Translations under genes and position numbers: made by a program
Shown here: positions 8,274 to 13,793 of the stretch, in pieces
How positions within the stretch are numbered: the first letter of the stretch is position 1
Layout: each line of letters opens with the position of its first letter
Assembly: GCA_003506635.1 (NCBI GenBank)
Contig: DNZB01000218.1
Span: 1-15,354, forward strand
Length of the DNA stretch: 15,354 bases
Direction: 5' to 3'
Source: Parvularcula sp.
GTDB taxonomy: Bacteria; Pseudomonadota; Alphaproteobacteria; Caulobacterales; Parvularculaceae
The notes under the pieces: model-generated
Database searches by the model: none
Seen by the model: only the letters and a program-made list of their open reading frames with translations
What the model was told of the DNA's origin: nothing

Positions 8274-8297
8274 GAGGCGGGCAAGGGGGGCCTCTTT
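8274..8297 (+). terminator. Weak candidate terminator after the iron-binding protein gene
   Basis: GAGGC (8274-8278) can pair with GCCTC (8290-8294) around an 11-nt loop, followed by only TTT. The stem is short, so this may not terminate; it is the best candidate in the 78-bp gap before the next gene. Confidence 0.2.
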
Positions 8298-8332
8298 CGC
8301 CCGTCCTCGCCGCTGCCTTATCTTCCCGCCCC

Positions 8333-9337
8333 ATGACCGCCCTTTCCCTTGAAGAAGCCGTCCGGCGCGCGGAAGCCGGCGACGCACGCGCGCAATACGC
8401 GCTCGCTGCGCATTTCGCGCGAGCAGGACGGCGCGAGGAGGCGGACAAATGGCTCGCCGCCGCGGCGGCGAATGGCGAGCCGGACGCGCTTTACACGCTG
8501 GCGACGCGGATGACGCACACGAAGGCCGGCGTCATCGAGGCCGCGCCGCTTCTTGCCGAAGCGGCCGCGAAGGGTTCGCCCTCGGCGGCGCATTTCGTCG
8601 CGGTGCTGAAGGCGCTGGGGCTCGGTTTTCCGCGCGACGAGGCGGCGGCGGCCGAAATCGTCGGCGCGCTCGCCGCGGCGGGCCACGCGCCGATTCGCCG
8701 GTCGCTCGAAGCGCTGCGGCTTCTTCAGCAGGCGGACGACCCCCGCCGCGATCCGGTGCGTCTTTGCGCGTCGCCGGACATCGTTCTTTATCGCGGCGCC
8801 GTTCCGCCCGCCGTCTGCACGCATGTCATCGCGCATGCGGGACCGCGACTCGGCCCGGCGCTCGTTTACGATCCAAGGGGAGCGGGCATGATGCGCGATC
8901 CCTTGCGCTCATCCGCGACGGCGAGCCTCTCGCCAGTCGATCTCGATCTAGCGATCGTCGCGGTCAATCGCAGGGTGAGCGCTTGCGCCGGCCTCCCCGA
9001 CGAACAGGGCGAGTTCCTCTCCGTCATGCGCTATCGCGCGGGCGAACAATACCGTCCGCATTTCGACACAGTGCCGCCGGGGCCCGATTTCGACCGCAGC
9101 GGCCAGCGCGTGAAGACCGCGCTCCTTTATCTCAATGACGGCTATGAAGGCGGGGAAACGGAGTTTTCAGCGCCCGGCCTCAAAATCAAAGGCGCGCCGG
9201 GCGACGTCGTCGTCTTTACGAATGTCAGGGCGGACGGGACGCTTGACGGCGCTTCGCGCCATGCCGGCCTCGCGGTCACCTCTGGGGAAAAATGGCTCGC
9301 GTCAAAGTGGTTCCGTGAACGAATTTTCGCTTTCTAG
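8333..9337 (+). CDS. 2OG-Fe(II) dioxygenase (prolyl 4-hydroxylase type) with N-terminal Sel1-like repeats
   Basis: A 334-aa two-part protein. Residues 1-120 hold helical Sel1/TPR-like repeats, such as DARAQYALAAHFA with REEADKWLAAAAANGEPDA, and AAPLLAEAAAKGSPSAAHF; these usually mediate protein contacts. Residues 145-334 form a prolyl-4-hydroxylase alpha-subunit-like domain with the iron triad H243-x-D245 in RPHFD and H310 in SRHAGL, plus K320 in SGEKW for 2-oxoglutarate binding. YLNDGYEGGETEF and GDVVVF are also typical. It should hydroxylate a peptide or protein side chain using O2 and 2-oxoglutarate; the target is unknown. No signal peptide is seen, so it is probably cytoplasmic. No clear ribosome site precedes ATG 8333. 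It sits between iron import genes and zur, but no functional link is shown. Confidence 0.88.
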   Translation: MTALSLEEAVRRAEAGDARAQYALAAHFARAGRREEADKWLAAAAANGEPDALYTLATRMTHTKAGVIEAAPLLAEAAAKGSPSAAHFVAVLKALGLGFPRDEAAAAEIVGALAAAGHAPIRRSLEALRLLQQADDPRRDPVRLCASPDIVLYRGAVPPAVCTHVIAHAGPRLGPALVYDPRGAGMMRDPLRSSATASLSPVDLDLAIVAVNRRVSACAGLPDEQGEFLSVMRYRAGEQYRPHFDTVPPGPDFDRSGQRVKTALLYLNDGYEGGETEFSAPGLKIKGAPGDVVVFTNVRADGTLDGASRHAGLAVTSGEKWLASKWFRERIFAF

Positions 9338-9348
9338 GCTTGCGTCGA

Positions 9349-9367
9349 TATAACATTGCTATAACAT
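9349..9367 (+). promoter_or_regulatory. Tandem TATAACAT elements upstream of zur (candidate Zur operator or -10 region)
   Basis: TATAACAT occurs at 9349-9356 and again at 9360-9367, exactly 11 bp apart, about one helical turn. ATAACAT is the half-site of the known ATGTTATA-N-TATAACAT style Zur box, but here the two copies are direct rather than inverted. GATGTT at 9383-9388 is inverted to AACATC at 9363-9368. Either copy could also act as a -10 element. Autoregulation by Zur is an inference. Confidence 0.4.
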
Positions 9368-9391
9368 CTTGGCGTCAAAGGGGATGTTCAC

Positions 9392-9886
9392 ATGGCGAAT
9401 TCGCGCAAGGGCAGCAACGGCCACTTCCATGGCAGCGATCACCACGAGCATGACGCTTCGGAATGCCGCCATCCCGGGGGCCTCACCCGCAATGAAAGCC
9501 TCGTCTGGGACGCGCTTAGTGAAAGCGTCGAACCGCTAAAGGCCTATGAGATCCTCGACAAATTGAAAGAGCGCGGCGTCAGGGCGCCGATGACCGTCTA
9601 CCGCGCGCTCGAAGGACTTGAGGCGAAGGGGCTCACGCACAAGCTCGAGGGCCTCAATTCATTCGTCTTATGCAAGCACGAGGGGCCGCACGACGTGCAG
9701 GTGTTCCTCGTTTGCGAAACCTGCGCCTCGGTGACGGAGGTTGAAATCGAAGGGGTTGAGGCGGCCTTGCGTCCCGTCATCCGCCGGGCGGCGTTCCAGT
9801 TGAATACGGCGCGCCTTGAAGCGCGCGGACTGTGTTTCGAGTGCAGCAAGCCGCTTGCCGCCGCCGCCGCGGCCATGAACGCCTGA
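9392..9886 (+). CDS. zur: Fur-family zinc-uptake regulator Zur
   Basis: A 164-aa metal-dependent repressor. After a His-rich N-terminus (H11, H13, H17, H18, H20, C25, H27) comes the Fur winged helix with LKAYEILDKL at 49-58 and the recognition segment APMTVYRALEGL at 65-76. FVLCKHEGPHDVQVFLVCETC at 91-111 is Zur-like. The structural zinc site is four cysteines: C108 and C111 with C148 and C151. C94, H96 and H100 are candidates for the regulatory zinc site. Family knowledge: Zur with zinc represses high-affinity zinc uptake. AAGGGG at 9378-9383 is a good ribosome site for ATG 9392. No znuABC is in the window. Irr, Mur or PerR are less likely, given the C/H spacing and histidine richness. Confidence 0.85.
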   Translation: MANSRKGSNGHFHGSDHHEHDASECRHPGGLTRNESLVWDALSESVEPLKAYEILDKLKERGVRAPMTVYRALEGLEAKGLTHKLEGLNSFVLCKHEGPHDVQVFLVCETCASVTEVEIEGVEAALRPVIRRAAFQLNTARLEARGLCFECSKPLAAAAAAMNA

Positions 9887-9896
9887 AAACGACTCA

Positions 9897-9924
9897 TTGA
9901 CTGGACGCGGCCAGCAATTATGGT
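9897..9924 (+). promoter_or_regulatory. Candidate promoter of the glycine cleavage operon
   Basis: TTGACT at 9897-9902 and TATGGT at 9919-9924 are 16 bp apart and lie just after the zur stop codon. Transcription would start near 9931, a short way before the riboswitch. This is the best sigma70-like match in the gap. Confidence 0.5.
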
Positions 9925-9925
9925 C

Positions 9926-9953
9926 CGGTTCGCCGGGCGCGCCCGGCGAACCG
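9926..9953. repeat. Perfect 28-bp palindrome between the promoter and riboswitch
   Basis: CGGTTCGCCGGGCG at 9926-9939 is followed directly by its exact reverse complement (9940-9953). It straddles the predicted transcription start. It has no T tract, so it is a poor intrinsic terminator for zur. It could be an operator, a 5'-end hairpin or a replication-time cruciform; the sequence does not decide. Confidence 0.75.
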
Positions 9954-9955
9954 CG

Positions 9956-10158
9956 CCGCGCGGGAGAGATCCGGCCGCGCCCCATTGCGGGGCTTGCGCC
10001 GGGCGCCGAAGGAGCAACCGCCCCGGAAACTCTCAGGCAAAAGGACCGCGACGCGCGACTGAAGGCTGGAAAGCGACGGAGCGGCAAGACGCTCCGTACA
10101 CCGACGGAGTAAGCCTCGCGCCCGCGAGGCGAAATCTCTCAGGTTCCCGTGACAGCCG
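9956..10158 (+). promoter_or_regulatory. Tandem glycine riboswitch
   Basis: Two glycine aptamers in series are recognisable. The first (about 9956-10052) has GGGAGAG at 9962-9968, GCCGAAGGAGCAA at 10005-10017 and ACTCTCAGGCAAAAGGACC ending near 10047. The second (about 10060-10158) has GGCTGGAAAGC from 10064, CACCGACGGAGTAAGC at 10099-10114 and ATCTCTCAGGTT at 10134-10145, closed by GGCTG (10064-10068) pairing with CAGCC (10153-10157). A variable hairpin (ACGGAGC with GCTCCGT) fills 10075-10097. Family knowledge: such tandem aptamers turn glycine cleavage operons on when glycine binds. gcvT begins about 45 nt downstream, which fits exactly. This element fills most of the 317-bp gap between zur and gcvT. 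Confidence 0.95.
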
Positions 10159-10181
10159 GGGTCTCGCCCGCCGACCGGCGG
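10155..10181 (+). promoter_or_regulatory. Candidate expression-platform hairpin of the riboswitch
   Basis: CCGCC (10168-10172) pairs with GGCGG (10177-10181) around a GACC loop. CCGGC (10175-10179) can instead pair with GCCGG (10155-10159), which shares bases with the closing helix of the second aptamer. The two pairings exclude each other, so this may be the switch. There is no T tract, so control at the ribosome site (GGGAG 10194-10198) is more likely than termination. Confidence 0.35.
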
Positions 10182-10203
10182 ACGAAAGCTCATGGGAGTC
10201 GCG

Positions 10204-11364
10204 ATGACAGACGCCGGCAAACCCCTCAAACGCACGCCCCTTCACGAGCTCCATCTCTCGCTCGGCGCAAAGATGGTGGAATTCGCGGGCTATGACATGC
10301 CCGTCCAATATCCGGACGGCGTCCTCAAAGAGCATCTCTGGACGCGAACACGGGCCGGCCTGTTCGACGTGTCGCATATGGGCCAGGCGTTCTTGCGGAC
10401 GACGGAAACGGCGCGGGGAACCGAAGAGGCGCACGCCGCCGTCGCCGCCGCAATCGAAACGCTCGTTCCGGGCGAAGTCCTGAAACTGAAGCGCGGCGCC
10501 ATGCGCTACAGCGTACTGCTCAATGAACAGGGCGGGGTTCTTGACGACCTGATGATCACGCGCGCCGCCATGGGGTCCGGCGACGGAATGCTGTTCCTTG
10601 TCGTCAACGCCGCGTGCAAGGACGCGGACTTCGCGCTCATCAAGGAGAAACTCGGCGGCCGCGTCGAGCTTGAAATCCTCGCGGACCGCGCGCTCATCGC
10701 GCTCCAGGGGCCGAAGGCCGCCGCGGTCATCGAAAGCCATTTCCCGGGCGCGGCGACGCAGGCCTTCATGTCGATGCGCCCGGTCATGTGGGGAACATCG
10801 CCGGTGCTGCTCTCTCGCTGCGGCTATACCGGCGAGGACGGCTTTGAGATTTCCGTCCCGAACGCCGACGCCGAGCGCTTTTCGCGCGCGCTGCTCGATC
10901 ATCCCGACGTCGCGCCGATCGGCCTTGGCGCGCGCGATTCCCTTCGCCTCGAAGCGGGGCTGTGTCTTTACGGCCATGATCTCGACCCGTCGACCTCGCC
11001 GGTGGAAGGCAATATCAGTTTCATCTTCGGCAAGCGGCGCAAGGAAGCGGGCGATTTTCCGGGCGCTGCGCGCATCCTCCCTGAACTGACGAACGGGCCG
11101 AGGCGCATGCGCGTCGGGCTCAAGCCTGAAGGGCGCGCGCCTGCCCGCGAGGGCACGGAGATCGTCGACGCCGCGGGGGCGAAGATCGGCGTCGTCACCT
11201 CGGGCGGCTTCGGACCGACGCTGAACGCGCCCGTCGCCATGGGCTATGTCGAGGCGGCGCACGCCAAAATCGGAGCACAAGTTTTTCTGATGGTGCGCGG
11301 CAAGTCGCTGCCGGCGATCGTCGCCGACATGCCATTTGTTCCGCATACATATTATCGGGGTTAG
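10204..11364 (+). CDS. gcvT: Glycine cleavage system T protein (aminomethyltransferase)
   Basis: A 386-aa enzyme that takes the aminomethyl group from the H-protein lipoyl arm, releases ammonia and makes 5,10-methylene-THF. Recognisable family segments are RTPLHELHLSLGAKMVEFAG at 10-29, FDVSHMG at 54-60, GGVLDDLMITR at 110-120 (holding the catalytic Asp), SRCGYTGEDGFEI, LGARDSLRLEAGLCLYGHD and the C-terminal IVADMPFVPHTYYRG. ATG 10204 is preferred because GGGAG at 10194-10198 sits 5 nt upstream; ATG 10192 would add four residues. It is the first gene after the riboswitch. Its TAG stop overlaps the AGGAGG ribosome site of gcvH. Confidence 0.97.
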   Translation: MTDAGKPLKRTPLHELHLSLGAKMVEFAGYDMPVQYPDGVLKEHLWTRTRAGLFDVSHMGQAFLRTTETARGTEEAHAAVAAAIETLVPGEVLKLKRGAMRYSVLLNEQGGVLDDLMITRAAMGSGDGMLFLVVNAACKDADFALIKEKLGGRVELEILADRALIALQGPKAAAVIESHFPGAATQAFMSMRPVMWGTSPVLLSRCGYTGEDGFEISVPNADAERFSRALLDHPDVAPIGLGARDSLRLEAGLCLYGHDLDPSTSPVEGNISFIFGKRRKEAGDFPGAARILPELTNGPRRMRVGLKPEGRAPAREGTEIVDAAGAKIGVVTSGGFGPTLNAPVAMGYVEAAHAKIGAQVFLMVRGKSLPAIVADMPFVPHTYYRG

Positions 11365-11375
11365 GAGGACCGGAA

Positions 11376-11750
11376 ATGACCACGCGCTACACAAAGGACC
11401 ATGAATGGGTGCGGATGGAGGGCGGGCTCGCCGTCATCGGCATTAGCCCGCACGCCGCCGAGCAGCTCGGCGATGTGGTGTTCGTCGAGCTTCCCGCGGT
11501 CGGCAAGTCGTTCAAAAAGGGCGACGACATGGCGGTTGTTGAATCGGTGAAGGCCGCTTCTGACGTCTACGCGCCGATTTCGGGCGAGATCGTCGCCGTC
11601 AACCAGCCGATCGCCGATGAACCGGCGAAAGTGAATGAAGACCCCGCGGGCGCTGCGTGGTTCGTGAAATTGAAGCCGTCAAACGCCGCGGAATTCGACG
11701 CGTTGATGGACGCGGCGGGCTACGCCGCCTTTGTGGAGAGCGCTCGATGA
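11376..11750 (+). CDS. gcvH: Glycine cleavage system H protein (lipoyl carrier)
   Basis: A 124-aa shuttle protein that carries the aminomethyl intermediate between the P, T and L proteins. It opens with the canonical TRYTKDHEWV and has the lipoylation lysine K59 in VESVKAASDVYAP. Length is normal for the family. A perfect AGGAGG at 11363-11368 lies 7 nt before the ATG. The stop overlaps the start of the next small gene as ATGA (11747-11750). Confidence 0.98.
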   Translation: MTTRYTKDHEWVRMEGGLAVIGISPHAAEQLGDVVFVELPAVGKSFKKGDDMAVVESVKAASDVYAPISGEIVAVNQPIADEPAKVNEDPAGAAWFVKLKPSNAAEFDALMDAAGYAAFVESAR

Positions 11751-11935
11751 AGAGCAACGCAAAGGCCGGCGCCGGGATCGCGGTCGGCATGGGTTCGGGC
11801 GTTGCGATCGGCGCGGGCCTTGGGTTGAAGCTTGACAATCTCGCGCTTGGGATGGGGATCGGCCTCGCCATCGGCGCCGGGATCGGACTTTTGATCGCCG
11901 CGCGCCTGAAACGCGCTGGCGGCGGCGAAAAATAG
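11747..11935 (+). CDS. Small glycine-zipper membrane protein, function unknown
   Basis: A 62-aa protein not recognised as a named family. Residues 8-27 and 33-52 are two glycine-rich hydrophobic stretches joined by a short KLDN turn, with a basic tail ([10 protein letters not shown]). The repeated G-x-G and G-x3-G spacing (G8, G10, G14, G16, G18, G22, G24, G26) is that of glycine-zipper helices that pack tightly in membranes. Its ATG overlaps the gcvH stop (ATGA), and gcvPA starts 8 nt after its stop, so it should be co-translated with the glycine cleavage genes. Coupling to gcvH and the protein-like hydrophobic pattern argue that it is real. It is probably an inner-membrane hairpin; any role in glycine metabolism is unproven. 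Confidence 0.75.
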   Translation: MKSNAKAGAGIAVGMGSGVAIGAGLGLKLDNLALGMGIGLAIGAGIGLLIAARLKRAGGGEK

Positions 11936-11943
11936 GATTGAGA

Positions 11944-13284
11944 ATGCGCTATCTTCCCCTGTCAGACGCGGACCGTCGCCAGATGCTTGCCGTAATCGGC
12001 GCGAAGTCGGTCGACGATCTTTATCGCGACGTGCCGGCGTCGGCGCTCAACGCGAAGATCGACTTGCCCGCGCACAAGGGCGAACTCGAGGTCGAGCGTC
12101 TTCTCGGCGCGATGGCGGCGAAGAACCGCGCGGCGGGCGCCGGGCCGTTCTTCGTCGGCGCCGGCGCTTATAAGCACCATGTGCCGGCGACGGTCGATCA
12201 CATCATTCAGCGGTCGGAGTTTTTGACCTCCTACACGCCTTATCAGCCGGAGATCGCGCAAGGGACGCTGCAATATCTTTTCGAATTCCAGACGCAGGTC
12301 GCGGCGCTCCTCGGAATGGAGGTCGCCAACGCCTCGATGTATGACGGCTCGACCGCCTGCGCCGAAGCGGCGCTGATGGCGCGGCGCATCACGAAACGGG
12401 GCAGGGTGCTCATCTCGGGCGGCGTGCACCCGCATTACGGCGCGGTCGTCCGCACGAACAGCGAGCTGCACGGCGACAAGGTCGTGCTCATGCCCGCCGA
12501 TCCGGAGGCGCGCGAGGAAGTCATCGCGGCGATCGACGCCGATACCTCCTGCGTCGTCGTTCAGAACCCGGACGTTTTCGGGAACCTCCGCGATCTCAAC
12601 CCAATCGCAAAAGCGGCGCACGCGAAGGGCGCTCTCCTCATCGCGGTGGTGACGGAAGTCATGTCCTTGGGCGCCATCAAGAGCCCCGGCGAAATGGGCG
12701 CCGATATCGTCGTCGGCGAAGGCCAGTCGATCGGCAACGGCCTCAATTTCGGCGGGCCTTATGTCGGCCTCTTTGCGACGCGCGAGAAATACCTCCGCCA
12801 GATGCCGGGCCGGCTTTGCGGCCTCACCACCGACGCCGACGGCAAGCGCGGCTTCGTGCTGACGCTCTCAACGCGCGAACAGCACATCCGCCGCGACAAG
12901 GCGACTTCCAACATCTGCACCAATTCCGGCCTCTGCGCGCTCGCCTTCACCGTCCACATGACGCTGATGGGCGAAACGGGCCTTCGCCGCGTCGCCATGC
13001 TGAACCATGACGCGGCGGTGAAGACGACGGATGCGCTGTCGAAGGTCAAGGGCGTCAGTGTGCTGACGAAATCCTTCTTCAACGAGATCACGCTGCGTCT
13101 GCCGAAGAATGCCGATCAGGTCGTCGAGGCGCTCGCGGCCAAAGGCGTCCTCGGCGGAGTCCCCGGCGAGCGGCTCTGGCCCTATGAACCGGAGACGCAC
13201 AACCTCCTCATCGTCGCCGCGACGGAATGCGTGACGGACGGGGATATCGAAAAGCTCACATTGGCATTGAAGGAGTCCCTGTGA
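11944..13284 (+). CDS. gcvPA: Glycine dehydrogenase (decarboxylating) subunit 1
   Basis: A 446-aa subunit corresponding to the N-terminal half of one-piece GcvP. With GcvPB it forms the PLP enzyme that decarboxylates glycine and loads the H protein. Family segments include [15 protein letters not shown] at the start, [74 protein letters not shown] and [15 protein letters not shown] 11944 is chosen because AGGA at 11934-11937 is 6 nt upstream; an in-frame TTG at 11938 is less likely. The Schiff-base lysine is not in this subunit, as expected. Its TGA stop overlaps the GTG start of the next gene (GTGA 13281-13284). Confidence 0.97.
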   Translation: MRYLPLSDADRRQMLAVIGAKSVDDLYRDVPASALNAKIDLPAHKGELEVERLLGAMAAKNRAAGAGPFFVGAGAYKHHVPATVDHIIQRSEFLTSYTPYQPEIAQGTLQYLFEFQTQVAALLGMEVANASMYDGSTACAEAALMARRITKRGRVLISGGVHPHYGAVVRTNSELHGDKVVLMPADPEAREEVIAAIDADTSCVVVQNPDVFGNLRDLNPIAKAAHAKGALLIAVVTEVMSLGAIKSPGEMGADIVVGEGQSIGNGLNFGGPYVGLFATREKYLRQMPGRLCGLTTDADGKRGFVLTLSTREQHIRRDKATSNICTNSGLCALAFTVHMTLMGETGLRRVAMLNHDAAVKTTDALSKVKGVSVLTKSFFNEITLRLPKNADQVVEALAAKGVLGGVPGERLWPYEPETHNLLIVAATECVTDGDIEKLTLALKESL

Positions 13285-13793
13285 TCGGTTTCCTGATCGG
13301 CTCGCTTCTCGCGAGCGGCCCCGGCCTTGAGGGCGCTATTTTTCTGGACCCGCCGGCCTATGACGAGCGTATATCGCATGCCGCGTGCGGCGAGCGCGTC
13401 ATCATCGTGCGCGTCCGCAATGTCGCCGGCGCAGCGCCCTTGTTGACATCCGTCACGATCGACGGCGTTGAAGTCGCCGCGCCTCAGTCCCTTCCCGAAG
13501 AGGGCCTGTTTGCGCAGTTTCGCGAGATCAGCGGCGCCGAGATTGAATGTGAACGCGAGACCGGCGTTCCGCACATTACCTTCAAGGGGTTCGGCAAACA
13601 GGACGACGAATCGCGCAAGGCGTACGAGGCGTGCATGACGCGCCGGGGGGTTTGGCTGAACGATCGCTGGGAGCGTTATGAGGCGATTGAGGGAAAACTT
13701 CGCCGCGCTTCGACGCTAACCCGCGGCTGCGCCGGCGGGGAGTCGGGCTCGCCCGAGAGCGGTAAAGGCCGGCAAGGGGATTCGGATCAATGA
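13281..13793 (+). CDS. Hypothetical protein between gcvPA and gcvPB, possibly exported
   Basis: A 170-aa protein I do not recognise. It starts at GTG 13281 with an excellent AAGGAG (13269-13274) and overlaps the gcvPA stop by GTGA; its stop overlaps the gcvPB start by ATGA (13790-13793). The N-terminus [18 protein letters not shown] is hydrophobic but lacks a basic n-region, so it may be an atypical signal or a buried strand. Residues 38-102 read as beta-rich ([28 protein letters not shown]); residues 108-145 are charged and helical with two Trp ([16 protein letters not shown]). Four Cys (36, 90, 118, 150) could form disulfides if it is exported. The tail from 146 is Gly/Ser-rich and disordered. 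Intact frame, ribosome site and double overlap argue for a real gene; function is unknown. Confidence 0.8.
   Translation: MIGFLIGSLLASGPGLEGAIFLDPPAYDERISHAACGERVIIVRVRNVAGAAPLLTSVTIDGVEVAAPQSLPEEGLFAQFREISGAEIECERETGVPHITFKGFGKQDDESRKAYEACMTRRGVWLNDRWERYEAIEGKLRRASTLTRGCAGGESGSPESGKGRQGDSDQ

Noticed and set aside
9926..9953. Reading the 28-bp palindrome as an intrinsic terminator of zur
   Set aside because: No T tract follows on either strand, and it sits at the probable gcv transcription start.
10033..11394. Long minus-strand open frame (453 codons) across gcvT
   Set aside because: It is an Arg/His-rich shadow of a clear gcvT with conserved motifs. Long antisense frames are expected at this GC content; the same holds for 3288-4433 and 13949-15274 on the minus strand.
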